Position numbers and translations under genes: made by a program | Notes under the pieces: generated by a model | What the model was told of the DNA's origin: nothing | Seen by the model: only the letters and a program-made list of their open reading frames with translations | Database searches by the model: none | Shown here: positions 17,478 to 26,196 of the stretch, in pieces | How positions within the stretch are numbered: position 1 is the stretch's first letter | How the letters are laid out: each line of letters begins with the position of its first letter | NCBI RefSeq assembly: GCF_000739635.1 | Contig: NZ_BATQ01000125.1 | Location: 56,245-120,244 of the forward strand | Reading direction: 5' to 3' | DNA length: 64,000 bases | Origin: Verrucomicrobium sp. BvORR034 | GTDB taxonomy: Bacteria > Verrucomicrobiota > Verrucomicrobiia > Verrucomicrobiales > Verrucomicrobiaceae

Positions 17478-18455
17478 ATGAAACTACAACAAGATCGCAA
17501 ATCCCACGAAACCAAATCAAAATCCCCGGTGTCGAAAAACACTACAGCCACGCCTTCCTCCCCCGGCAGACAGAAACCCGAGGAACTGGTACCGTCGCGT
17601 TACGCGGTGCGGGTCGGCGAGATCGAGGTTCTTGTAGTCAGCGATGGCGTCCTGCCGCTCCCCACGGCGATGCTGGCGCACAATGCCGTCCCGGCCGAAC
17701 GGGCGGCCTGGCTGAGCGACATGTTCCTTCCTCCTGACGCGTTCGACTGGGCGTTGAACGTGGTTCTGGTGCGCAGCGGCGCGCAGACGATCCTCATCGA
17801 TGCCGGGCTGGGTTCGGACCCGGACTTGCACCTCCCGCGGGCCGGGCAGACGGTCAAGCGACTGGAAGCTGCCGGCATCGATCTTTCCTCCGTGACCGAT
17901 CTGGTGCTCACCCACATGCACATGGACCACATTGGCGGACTGCTCGTTGACGGGGTGAAGGAGCAGCTCCACCCCGATCTGCGAATTCACGTGTCGGCCG
18001 CTGAGGTCAAGTTCTGGGAGTCTCCCGATTTCTCGCACACCTCCATGCCGCCGGGGTTTCCGGATGCACTCCGAGCAACCGCAAAGCGGTTCATGAAAGA
18101 ATATCACAGCCAGCTGCGGACGTTCGAGGAAGAGCATGAGGTCGCGAAGGGCGTGATCGTCCGTCGCACCGGTGGACACACCCCGGGTCACAGCGTGGTT
18201 CGCGTGGCCGACGGCGGAGAAGCACTCACGTTCGCTGGCGACGCAGTCTTTGCAGTCGGGTTCGACCAGCCCGACTGGTACAACGGTTTCGAACACGACC
18301 CCGAAGAAGCCGCCCACGTCCGCACCCGTCTCCTGCGTGAACTGGCTGCCTCTGGTGATCTGCTGGTGGCCACCCACCTGCCGTTCCCCTCCGTCGGCCG
18401 CGTTGCGATCGATGGCGATGCCTTCCGTTGGGTCCCGGTCTTCTGGGACTACTGA
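17478..18455 (+). CDS. metallo-beta-lactamase-fold hydrolase
   Basis: 325 aa. The binuclear zinc motif HxHxDH is at His146-His148-Asp150-His151 (LTHMHMDHIGG). A further ligand histidine lies in GGHTPGHS, an Asp in FAGDAVF, and a late histidine in ATHLPFP. The N-terminal ~35 residues are charged and low-complexity (KSHETKSKSP..). There is no clear cleavable signal; it may be cytosolic or Tat-independent. Relatives hydrolyse lactones or esters (AHL-lactonase-like, PhnP-like), and the AiiA/AttM resemblance raises lactone hydrolysis, which is unproven. It is within the operon-like run behind the triple palindrome array. Confidence 0.88.
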   Translation: MKLQQDRKSHETKSKSPVSKNTTATPSSPGRQKPEELVPSRYAVRVGEIEVLVVSDGVLPLPTAMLAHNAVPAERAAWLSDMFLPPDAFDWALNVVLVRSGAQTILIDAGLGSDPDLHLPRAGQTVKRLEAAGIDLSSVTDLVLTHMHMDHIGGLLVDGVKEQLHPDLRIHVSAAEVKFWESPDFSHTSMPPGFPDALRATAKRFMKEYHSQLRTFEEEHEVAKGVIVRRTGGHTPGHSVVRVADGGEALTFAGDAVFAVGFDQPDWYNGFEHDPEEAAHVRTRLLRELAASGDLLVATHLPFPSVGRVAIDGDAFRWVPVFWDY

Positions 18456-18495
18456 ACGAATGTTGAGCCAGTACGGAACCAGCCGCCACATCAGA

Positions 18496-18519
18496 CCGGG
18501 GTCGCCAAGCCGACCCCGG
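18496..18519. repeat. intergenic hairpin, 9-bp arms
   Basis: CCGGGGTCG and CGACCCCGG flank a 6-nt loop in the 131-bp gap between the MBL hydrolase and the esterase. No T-run follows, so it is a REP-like palindrome or a processing/attenuation structure within the transcript. Confidence 0.55.
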
Positions 18520-18586
18520 CAGTGCGCGACATCGAATCGCGCCGAAAATCATTCAAGCCCCAACTCCATCCCCACCACCTACGAAA

Positions 18587-19558
18587 ATGAATGTTATCAA
18601 TCCAGCCGAGAACCCTAAGGTCGAACACAGCATCCGTAATTTCCTCAAAGCACTCAACTCAGGAGGCGGACCACCCATTGAGACCTTGTCACCTGCCGCA
18701 GCACGAAAAGTTCTGGTGGACGCCCAAGCCTCGGTTTCGCTTGATCTGCCGCCTTGCGATATCGAGGAAAAGACCGTCAAGCAGGACGGTTTGACAGTGA
18801 ACCTCACCATCGTCCGTCCTGCAGGGAGCACTGCCAGGCTTCCGGCTTTCATCTTCGTGCATGGTGGCGGATGGATCCTGGGTGACTTCCCCACCCACGA
18901 ACGTTTCGTCCGCGATCTGGTGGCTGACAGCGGCTGCGTAGCGGTATTTGTGAACTACACCCCTTCACCCGAAGCGCAGTTCCCGACGGCCATCCATGAG
19001 ATCCACGCCGCCGCCAAGTGGGTCGCCGCACACGGCGCGGAGATCAACGTGGATGGCAGCCGCCTGGCCATTGCGGGCAACAGCGTCGGGGGTAACATGA
19101 CCGCGGCCGTCGCCCTCATGGCGCAGCACAAAGACGGCCCGGCATTCAAATGCCAGGTGATTTTGTGGCCCGTCACCGACTCCAATTTCGACACGGAGTC
19201 TTACCTCGAGTACGCGGAAGGTTACTTCCTCTCCCGCGCCATGATGAAGTGGTTCTGGGATGCCTACGCGCCCGACCAGGCAACCCGCCGCAACTATCTG
19301 TGTGCGCCACTCCAGGCGACGGAGGAGCAATTGAAGGGGCTCCCACCGACCTTGATCCAGGTGGCTGGAAACGATGTCCTGCGGGACGAAGGGCTGGCCT
19401 ACGCCCGCAAACTCGATGCCGCGGGCGTAAATGTCACCAGCGTGCGGTATGAAAACCTCATTCATGACTACGGCCTGCTCAACGCGATCAGCCAGGTGCC
19501 GGCAGTACGGGTCGCCCTGCATCAAGCGGCGGAGATGCTGAAGAAGCACCTGAAGTAA
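18587..19558 (+). CDS. alpha/beta hydrolase, HSL-type esterase
   Basis: 323 aa. The oxyanion-hole motif HGGGW starts at His92. The nucleophile is Ser166 in AGNSVGGNM (GxSxGG variant). The acid lies in the NDVLRDEGLAYA region and the histidine in LIHDYGLLN. These features place it in the hormone-sensitive-lipase family of acetyl or short-chain esterases. It has no signal peptide. It would cleave a small ester, possibly together with the neighbouring SDR and MBL hydrolase in one catabolic or detoxification route; that route is inferred from clustering alone. Confidence 0.92.
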   Translation: MNVINPAENPKVEHSIRNFLKALNSGGGPPIETLSPAAARKVLVDAQASVSLDLPPCDIEEKTVKQDGLTVNLTIVRPAGSTARLPAFIFVHGGGWILGDFPTHERFVRDLVADSGCVAVFVNYTPSPEAQFPTAIHEIHAAAKWVAAHGAEINVDGSRLAIAGNSVGGNMTAAVALMAQHKDGPAFKCQVILWPVTDSNFDTESYLEYAEGYFLSRAMMKWFWDAYAPDQATRRNYLCAPLQATEEQLKGLPPTLIQVAGNDVLRDEGLAYARKLDAAGVNVTSVRYENLIHDYGLLNAISQVPAVRVALHQAAEMLKKHLK

Positions 19559-19607
19559 TCACCCCGACCTGGGCTCTAGCTCGTCCTTCCTTCCAAAAAA
19601 CACTATC

Positions 19608-20357
19608 ATGAAATTTCTGAACGGAAAAGTCGCCATCGTCACCGGCGCCTCAAAGGGCATCGGTGCAGGCATCGCAAAAGCATTCGGCACTGAAGGTGCT
19701 AGCGTGGTCGTAAACTATGCCTCCAGCAAGGCAGGTGCCGATCATGTGCTCGCTGAACTCGCGGACGCCGGATGCCATGCCATCGCCGTCAAAGCCGATG
19801 TCTCCAATCCGAAAGACGTCGAGCATCTGTTCGCAGAAACCAAAGCCACGTTTGGCCGGCTCGACATCCTCGTGAACAACGCTGGGGTCTTCCGCTTTGA
19901 ACCTTTCGAGGACATCTCGGTGGACGAGTTCCACCGCGAATTCTCCACCAATGTGCTTGGGCCCATCCTGACCATTCAGGAGGCGATCAAACAATTCGGC
20001 TTCCATGGCGGACGGGTGATCAATCTGAGCTCACTTGCAGGCAGTCGTTCCCTGCCCAATGGCATCCTGTACTCTGCCACGAAGGCCGCCGTACAAAGCC
20101 TTACCCAAGGTCTTTCCTCTAAGCTTGGAGCCCGAGGCATCCGGATCAATGCCATCGCGCCAGGCTACACACGTAGCGAGGGCACAGCGTCCGAGGGACT
20201 CATGAGTGAGGAAAGCATCAAGCACTATGCTTCCATCACTCCGCTTGGCCGGTTGGGCGAGCCGGAAGACATCGCCGCGGCCGCCGTTTTCCTTGCCTCC
20301 GATGCCGCGGCGTGGATCACCGGCGAGACCATCCGCGTCGGCGGCGGGGCTCGCTAA
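19608..20357 (+). CDS. SDR-family oxidoreductase (FabG-like)
   Basis: 249 aa, the standard length of classical SDRs. NAD(P)-binding TGASKGIGAGIAKAF, NNAG at LVNNAGVF, and catalytic Ser (INLSSLAGS) with YxxxK (YSATKAA) are all present. The C-terminal EDIAAAAVFLASDAAAWITGE..VGGG is typical of 3-oxoacyl-reductase-like enzymes. In this setting it more likely reduces or oxidises a hydroxy/keto metabolite than serving in fatty acid synthesis. It lies 49 bp after the esterase and 19 bp before the cyclase gene, consistent with one transcript. Confidence 0.94.
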   Translation: MKFLNGKVAIVTGASKGIGAGIAKAFGTEGASVVVNYASSKAGADHVLAELADAGCHAIAVKADVSNPKDVEHLFAETKATFGRLDILVNNAGVFRFEPFEDISVDEFHREFSTNVLGPILTIQEAIKQFGFHGGRVINLSSLAGSRSLPNGILYSATKAAVQSLTQGLSSKLGARGIRINAIAPGYTRSEGTASEGLMSEESIKHYASITPLGRLGEPEDIAAAAVFLASDAAAWITGETIRVGGGAR

Positions 20358-20376
20358 ATCGGAACCCTACGTTCCC

Positions 20377-23064
20377 ATGAAACGCCCCCCGCTGCTTCAC
20401 CCACCTACGGGGACGATCACCTTCCTGTTCAGCGACATTGAGGGCAGCTCCAAGCTATGGGAACGGCAGCCAACTGCCATGCGCTCAGATCTGGCGCAAC
20501 ATGATCGACTTCTTCGCAATGCGTTCGAGGAGAACGGTGGGTTCATTTTTAAGACCGTCGGCGATGCCTTTTGCGTCGCGTTCGACGCGGCGCAGCATGC
20601 GCTACGGGGTGCGAAGCAGGCGCAGCGGGCTCTGCATGCGACACGTTGGGAGTGCGCCAGTGGTATTAAAGTGCGAATGGCTTTGCATACAGGGACCGCG
20701 GAGTTGCGCGACGATGACTACTTTGGCCAGGCGCTCAATCGGGTATCGCGCATTCTCGCCTCGGCACATGGCGGACAGGTTCTGCTTTCATTGCCGACAG
20801 AGGAACTCGTCAGGGATCACCTGTCAGAAGGATTGCATCTGCGGGCGCTCGGCGAGCATCGACTCCGCGATCTTGCTCGTTCCGAGCATCTCTTTCAACT
20901 CACCGCCATCGATCTCCCATCGGATTTCCCACCCCTGCGGTCTCTGGAATGCGCGCCAAACAATTTGCCTTTGCAGCTCACGAGCTTTGTTGGGCGTGAG
21001 CACGAGCTTGCTGAAGTCAAACGCCTCCTTGGGTGCACACGCTTGCTCACCCTCACGGGCTCGGGAGGTATCGGCAAGACGCGACTCTCCTTGCAGGCGG
21101 CGGCCGAACTTCACGATCAGTTTCCAAATGGCATACGATTTGCGGAATTCGCCGCCATCACTGATTCTGGCATTGTCGTGGATAGCGTCGCCGCTGCACT
21201 CGATCTGCGTCGGGAGTCTGAGCAGGCACTTATTGCAACACTTTCCAGGTTCATCTGCAAAAAGTGCCTCCTGCTGATCTTCGATAACTGCGAACACGTC
21301 ATCACCGCCAGCGCAGATCTGGCTGAGGCCCTTCTGCGCACCTGTCCTCAACTCCACATTTTGGCCACCAGTCGCGAGCCCTTGGGCATCGCGGGCGAAA
21401 GGGCATGGCCTCTCCCACCGCTTTCGTTGCCAGATCATCGACACCAAATCCCGTGCGAATCGGCGGTCGTCGAGCAACTGACACAGTTCGAATCGGTCCG
21501 GCTTTTCCTCGACCGGGCCACTGCCGTCAGTCCCAGCTTCCTGTTGAGCCCTGACAACCTCCACCTCGTCGCGCAGATCTGCTGTCGACTGGACGGCATC
21601 CCGCTGGCCATTGAACTGGCCGCCGCCCGCCTTCGCGTGCTCACAGCCCGGCAGATCGTGGAGAGACTGGACGAGCGTTTTCATTTGCTCACCACAGGCA
21701 GCCGCACTGCGGTGCCACGCCAACAGACGCTCCGCGCCCTGATCGACTGGAGCCATGACCTGCTCAGCGAGCCAGAGCGCACACTCTTCCGCCGCCTCGC
21801 TGCCTTCGCGCAAGGACGCACCCTCGAAGCGATCGAGGCGGTGTGCGCTGGGGACGATTTGCAGCGTTCACAGATCATGGATCTGCTTGCCCGTCTGGTG
21901 GACAAATCGCTCGTCCAGGTGGAGAAGCCATCCCAGCGCGATGCGCGGTATTTCATGCTCGAATCGATCTGGGGGTACGCCAGCGAAAAGCTGGCCGAAG
22001 CAGGCGAGCACGACCACTTTCGACGGCGGCACCTCGACTACTTTGCCGGAGTCTGTGACAACGCAGCCCCCCATCTCCTTGGACCGAAACAATGGGAATA
22101 CCTGGAGCGCATGGCGTTCGAGGAGACAAACCTCCGTTACGCGGTGGAGACCAGCCTCAATCTGCCCGGTGAAGCAGCAAAAGGACTGCGCCTCTGGACC
22201 TCCATCGAGCGCTACATCGAAGTGCGAGGCCACTTCAGGGAAGGTCGTGCACAGTTGGACAAGCTACTGGCCCATCCTGAAAACGCTGCACGTGATAGTA
22301 TCCGCGCCTACGGCCTCGCCGCGGCCGGGCGCCTCGCCTGGGTCGCTGACGACATGCCCGAGGCACACACTCGTCATAGTGAAGCACTCACTATTTTCCG
22401 CGAACTGGGCGACCTGCGAGGAGTTGCCCAGGCCTTGGCCGATCTCGCTTTCCTCGCCCTGGACACTCAGGATCTTCCTTGCGCGGCCATCCTGCTCGAT
22501 GAGGCCGTCTCCCTGGCCGACCAGGTGGCGGACGCCCGTCTCACCGCCCACGTTCAGCATGTTCGCGCAGTCCTCTGTGCGGTCGAGGGGAACTTTGTGC
22601 AAGCCCTCGCGCTGGAAGTTGAGAGCCTCGCCATCTACCTCGATCTCGATGATGCCTGGCAGTGGACGATATTGGCATGGGGCGTTGGCGTGAATGCGAT
22701 GGTCTTGGGCCAGCACGCCATGTCCCGCGAGCACCTGGCGCAAAGCCTGAGCGGTGGACTCGTGGTGGGAAATAGATGGGGAATGACCTACCAGCTGGAT
22801 GCGTTCGCGACCCTTGCCATCGCAGAGCGTGACTTCGAGCGCGCAGCACGACTCTTCGGCGCAAGTGAAACTCAGCGCACTCGCCTCGGTCTTGTTCCCC
22901 ACGCGCCAGAACACCCCGCCTTGAAAGCCGTGATGACCGCCGCCCCAGATTTAACCGGATCAAACATCGAAGCCGCCCGCTGCGAAGGTCTCGACCTCGG
23001 CTTCGATGCCGCAGTCGCTCTGGCGCTGCACAGTGACTCCTTCACCCCAACCAACCCAAAATGA
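20377..23064 (+). CDS. class III adenylate/guanylate cyclase domain fused to STAND ATPase and TPR-like region
   Basis: 895 aa from ATG 20377. Residues ~10-185 are a class III cyclase catalytic domain: metal-binding Asp20 in FLFSDIEGSS, VGDAFCVAF with the second metal Asp, and FGQALNRVSRI. Residues ~200-480 are an AP/NB-ARC-type ATPase with Walker A around Lys234 (TGSGGIGKTR), Walker B LLLIFDNCEHV, and the LATSREPLG and DGIPLAIELAAAR sensor motifs. The remainder is helical repeats. This is a common signalling architecture in actinobacteria and proteobacteria, where the ATPase senses a ligand and gates cyclase or binding activity. It ends 4 bp inside the next gene. Confidence 0.93.
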   Translation: MKRPPLLHPPTGTITFLFSDIEGSSKLWERQPTAMRSDLAQHDRLLRNAFEENGGFIFKTVGDAFCVAFDAAQHALRGAKQAQRALHATRWECASGIKVRMALHTGTAELRDDDYFGQALNRVSRILASAHGGQVLLSLPTEELVRDHLSEGLHLRALGEHRLRDLARSEHLFQLTAIDLPSDFPPLRSLECAPNNLPLQLTSFVGREHELAEVKRLLGCTRLLTLTGSGGIGKTRLSLQAAAELHDQFPNGIRFAEFAAITDSGIVVDSVAAALDLRRESEQALIATLSRFICKKCLLLIFDNCEHVITASADLAEALLRTCPQLHILATSREPLGIAGERAWPLPPLSLPDHRHQIPCESAVVEQLTQFESVRLFLDRATAVSPSFLLSPDNLHLVAQICCRLDGIPLAIELAAARLRVLTARQIVERLDERFHLLTTGSRTAVPRQQTLRALIDWSHDLLSEPERTLFRRLAAFAQGRTLEAIEAVCAGDDLQRSQIMDLLARLVDKSLVQVEKPSQRDARYFMLESIWGYASEKLAEAGEHDHFRRRHLDYFAGVCDNAAPHLLGPKQWEYLERMAFEETNLRYAVETSLNLPGEAAKGLRLWTSIERYIEVRGHFREGRAQLDKLLAHPENAARDSIRAYGLAAAGRLAWVADDMPEAHTRHSEALTIFRELGDLRGVAQALADLAFLALDTQDLPCAAILLDEAVSLADQVADARLTAHVQHVRAVLCAVEGNFVQALALEVESLAIYLDLDDAWQWTILAWGVGVNAMVLGQHAMSREHLAQSLSGGLVVGNRWGMTYQLDAFATLAIAERDFERAARLFGASETQRTRLGLVPHAPEHPALKAVMTAAPDLTGSNIEAARCEGLDLGFDAAVALALHSDSFTPTNPK

Positions 23065-23555
23065 TTGCAACTCCCATCGCAGGAAGAGCCAGTCCACTGA
23101 TGGCCAACCGACCACAAAGTGAAGAGGCCATCCTGAGGGCCACGGCCAATGCCAGCGTAAAGGCAGGCCCCATCGAATTGCTTCGCGAGCCCTATCCCGG
23201 CGACCCAACCCGTGAGATCGTCCTGTTGCTGGCGACCTTCTCCCCGGGTGATTCGACCCCTCCGCATCGTCATCCCGGTGTGTTGGTGGGATATGTGCTT
23301 GCGGGTGAGCTGGAGTTCCAGCTCGAAGGTCAACCGCTTCAGCATCTGGCCGCAGGAGATCGTTTCTTCGAACCGCCACACTCCACACATGTTGTTTCCA
23401 TTAATCCCTGTCCCACCACTGCTCAAGTGCTCGCATTTATTGTCCGGAACGTGGGAGCACCCAACATGATCCCTTTGCCTGCCTCTACCCCAAGTGCGCA
23501 GAAAGCCGCAGCGCCAGAGCCACCAGAGTCCTCACCGGATTCGCCGCCGAACTAA
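23061..23555 (+). CDS. cupin-domain protein
   Basis: 164 aa; the start ATG overlaps the cyclase stop (ATGA), giving translational coupling. The cupin motif is PPHRHPGVLVGYVLAGELEF with two metal-type histidines, followed by AAGDRFFEPPHSTHVV. No signal peptide is seen. It is related in fold to the exported cupin at 16981. The C-terminal Pro/Ser/Ala-rich tail (~35 residues) lies over the end of the convergent GMC oxidoreductase gene, with a 71-bp overlap. Confidence 0.85.
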   Translation: MIATPIAGRASPLMANRPQSEEAILRATANASVKAGPIELLREPYPGDPTREIVLLLATFSPGDSTPPHRHPGVLVGYVLAGELEFQLEGQPLQHLAAGDRFFEPPHSTHVVSINPCPTTAQVLAFIVRNVGAPNMIPLPASTPSAQKAAAPEPPESSPDSPPN

Positions 23556-25164
23556 AGGGCATGACAGACATGTCACACACATACATTCCCGATGTCCCGA
23601 CCACTCGGAGGTCCTGGTCCACCACTGAGATCGGCTCAAAGGAACGATCATAGGTCCAGCGGAATGGCATCCGCAGCGTCCCCACAGCATGATGCACAGT
23701 CCCTCTGCCAAAGCCTTTGCCATTCTGACCGTACCACTGCTCATTCTCCGGTCTCGCGGCTTGGCCATGGATCTGAAACTGGGAGAAGATCTGATAGGTC
23801 ACTTCATTGAGCACGGAGAAGATCTCCGTCGGACTCTTCTGCCAGCCCGCCAGGGCAGGAAAACGGGATCCAGCCAGATGGTCCGCCCAATTCAAATTGC
23901 GGAACGCAATTTCCGGCACGTATTGGAACGGCGGTGCCGGCTTGATCTCGTTGCCACCGTAGATGCAGTTACCGAAGCTGAACTTGATGTCCACTCGCGA
24001 GGCCCCACCTCCCCCCATTGGCTCCTCGGCACCAGGGTCATTCTCCCTCAGATGCCAGTACTCGTGATTCACGTTCATCTCCACGTTGAAGGGGTATCGT
24101 GTCTGATTGTTCCCGTCCCTGCGCCCGCGTGAGTAGAAGATGATCTTGGCATGGGAGTCCCGCGGAATGGGCACATTCCCGATGTTGGTCACGAAAGTGT
24201 TCACCTCAGCGGTGGTGGGGTGGTCCGTCAGGCCATTGCCCACCAGTGGTTTCACCGTGGCAGGGAGAGTCCCATACAGACTGGACCGCCGCAACAATTT
24301 GGGACTTTCGATGGAGCCCCCGGCAAGTATCACCACGGCGGCTTGAAAAATCCTTGCCTGGCCGCTCAACGTGTCACGCGCCACCACCTGATAAGCGTTC
24401 GCTCCAAGAGCCTGAACATCCTCGACATAGTGATTGAGCAGCAGATGAAGCCCGGGGCCGTTGGGGTTGTTCATGCCCGGCGTGAGTCCGAGCTGATTGA
24501 TGACCAGTTCGGCCGTGTTGAACACGCCGGTGGGTTCTGTGAAAAACTGATCCTTCGGCACTCCGTCGCGCGAGAGATACGGTTGGTGTAGGGCACGGGG
24601 AGTTTCTTGTATCGAGAAATCCTGCGCCAACGGACTCTGGCGAAGTCTGGAAACGATCGCCTGTGCCGTGGCGCCGAGGGTGGCAGACTCGTTCATCTTC
24701 TCGCCCGCCTTGTTCAGCAAGCCACCGGTGAGATCTGAACGAACAGCGTCAGGGAAGAACTCCAGTTCCCAGCCCTGCACAGTGGGGATCAGTCCCGACC
24801 AAAAGATGGAACGTCCGCCGAAGTTGAGCTGCGGTTGCTCGTGAATGTAGTTTGGGCTATTCTCGTTTCCCTGCTGCCAAAAGGTCTTGCAGGCAAAGTG
24901 CCGGGCCACCGCCGAGTTGGGGAATCGGCAGACGTTGTAAACATGAGTCGGGTAGAGATAGGAGCCCGCTTCCAGCACCAGGATGCGCTTGGTCGTGCCC
25001 AGACGCTCGGCGAGGTCATCGGCCAGCACACCTCCCCCCATTCCCGATCCAATGATGATGATATCGAAATCCGTCCGGCTCCCCCAATACTGGGGAAACA
25101 ATCGTGACTGTCCCACGCTGGGTGCGGCCACAAAGTTCTGATAGGTCTCAGGTGTGAAAGCCAT
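23485..25164 (-). CDS. GMC-family FAD-dependent oxidoreductase
   Basis: 559 aa. The N-terminal Rossmann motif DIIIIGSGMGGGVLADDLAE (residues ~34-53) and ILVLEAGSYL bind FAD. FGGRSIFWSGL and AVVILAGGSIESPKLL are typical GMC signatures. The C-terminal catalytic region has HHAVGTLRMP (His) and CDMSVMPFSSAANPVRTL. Members oxidise alcohols, sugars or sterols. The substrate is unknown, and no Tat signal is evident. Its 3' end overlaps the convergent cupin gene by 71 bp, so the two could influence each other by antisense transcription. Confidence 0.92.
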   Translation of the reverse strand: MAFTPETYQNFVAAPSVGQSRLFPQYWGSRTDFDIIIIGSGMGGGVLADDLAERLGTTKRILVLEAGSYLYPTHVYNVCRFPNSAVARHFACKTFWQQGNENSPNYIHEQPQLNFGGRSIFWSGLIPTVQGWELEFFPDAVRSDLTGGLLNKAGEKMNESATLGATAQAIVSRLRQSPLAQDFSIQETPRALHQPYLSRDGVPKDQFFTEPTGVFNTAELVINQLGLTPGMNNPNGPGLHLLLNHYVEDVQALGANAYQVVARDTLSGQARIFQAAVVILAGGSIESPKLLRRSSLYGTLPATVKPLVGNGLTDHPTTAEVNTFVTNIGNVPIPRDSHAKIIFYSRGRRDGNNQTRYPFNVEMNVNHEYWHLRENDPGAEEPMGGGGASRVDIKFSFGNCIYGGNEIKPAPPFQYVPEIAFRNLNWADHLAGSRFPALAGWQKSPTEIFSVLNEVTYQIFSQFQIHGQAARPENEQWYGQNGKGFGRGTVHHAVGTLRMPFRWTYDRSFEPISVVDQDLRVVGTSGMYVCDMSVMPFSSAANPVRTLVALALRLSAHLG

Positions 25165-25428
25165 ACGTCGGTTCCCATCTGGAGCAAAAAGCGGGCAAAC
25201 CGCGCCAGCATATTCAATAGCGATATGGAAATAAATCCTCTCCTCTGGCCACCATCCTCACTCGCTCCCAGGAAAGCAACACCGCCCCATCTCAGGAGGC
25301 GGCAAGGCCTCGCTGCGACTTCCCCCGCTTTTTCCGCTTGCAGCCAGAAACTCCCGTAGCAGAGTACGAGTCGTGCTGGGGGTAGGTGTCAGGCTGCCAA
25401 AGCCGAACTCACACCATTCAGTCTGCTT
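25165..25428. other. intergenic region upstream of tRNA-Ala
   Basis: 264 bp between the GMC start and the tRNA. It must contain the GMC promoter (minus) and the tRNA promoter (plus). I see no coding frame of interest and no ATAC-N4-GTAT element, so the GMC gene is probably not a member of that putative regulon. Confidence 0.5.
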
Positions 25429-25504
25429 GGGGATATAGCTCAGTTGGTAGAGCGTCTCGTTCGCAATGAGAAGGTCAGGGGTTCGAATCCCCTTATCTCC
25501 ACCA
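25429..25504 (+). tRNA. tRNA-Ala (anticodon CGC)
   Basis: 76 nt including encoded CCA. The acceptor is GGGGATA/TATCTCC, the D-stem GCTC/GAGC, the anticodon stem TCTCG/TGAGA with loop TTCGCAA, and the T-arm AGGGG-TTCGAAT-CCCCT. It decodes GCG. The first prophage gene begins 26 bp after CCA in the same direction, so the 3' half is the likely integration site. A degenerate inverted copy is at 10825-10900. Confidence 0.97.
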
Positions 25505-25530
25505 AGTTACGTAGATTTTGACCACTTGGC

Positions 25531-26196
25531 ATGACCACTTCCGACGAAATGTCGGGAGACTTCGCCCGGCAAAAGCTTCGTCAGGACGCCAACGCAGAGT
25601 GGCAGGTCTGGTGGAAGCAACTCAGTTCGGCAGAGCGCAACAAGCTCATTGCGCAGGGTATTACCGGCCCTGCGTCCGACACCCACAAAGTTTCTGGCCA
25701 CTCCCCCCATGAAGAGGGAGATGCGGCCGAGCACCCTCGTGCCGCAGAGTCATTCGACTTCACCAAGCTCGATGACCAGCAGGCCAATCTCACCGACGAG
25801 TTGGTGACTCGCTTTAACCTGCCTGCCACCTTGGCGGCCGAGCTTGCCCGATGGCATGCAGAAGGCCTCAAACAGGCCGCCACCGCCGCCAATGCAAACT
25901 ACATTGCGCGGATAGCCGGGCCGTTGATCAACGAGCCCAACCCCAAGGTCAGCATCGCCGGCCTGGCCTTCGCCTGCAACATGGGCGCCCTCAATGGACT
26001 CGGAAGCCTACGGGAATTTGCCAAAGAGATCGGCGTCTCGCCAGAGGCCGTGAGCAAGAAGAAACGCTTTTGGGAGCGGGAGCTCCACCTGCCACGCGGC
26101 CCTCATTCAAAGAGTGCCGCCGCGTGCGCAGCCCTCTCCGTCGCCCAACGGACCAAACACTGGAGAAAGAAAAAGGCATCAGCACCATCATCATGA
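25531..26196 (+). CDS. phage protein with C-terminal HTH-like region
   Basis: 221 aa, the first gene of the prophage, 26 bp after the tRNA. The middle and C-terminal part (LREFAKEIGVSPEAVSKKKR) reads as a helix-turn-helix followed by a basic tail (WRKKKAS). It could be a DNA-binding regulator or a small-terminase-like protein; I cannot decide. Its stop overlaps the next start by 4 bp (ATGA). With so little space to the tRNA, its transcription may depend on read-through from the tRNA promoter. Confidence 0.65.
   Translation: MTTSDEMSGDFARQKLRQDANAEWQVWWKQLSSAERNKLIAQGITGPASDTHKVSGHSPHEEGDAAEHPRAAESFDFTKLDDQQANLTDELVTRFNLPATLAAELARWHAEGLKQAATAANANYIARIAGPLINEPNPKVSIAGLAFACNMGALNGLGSLREFAKEIGVSPEAVSKKKRFWERELHLPRGPHSKSAAACAALSVAQRTKHWRKKKASAPSS

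Noticed and set aside
10825..25504. Inverted tRNA copies as attL/attR of one element spanning 10.8-25.5 kb
   Set aside because: Integration yields direct, not inverted, repeats, and the genes between are host-like with no integrase. An inversion after integration remains possible.
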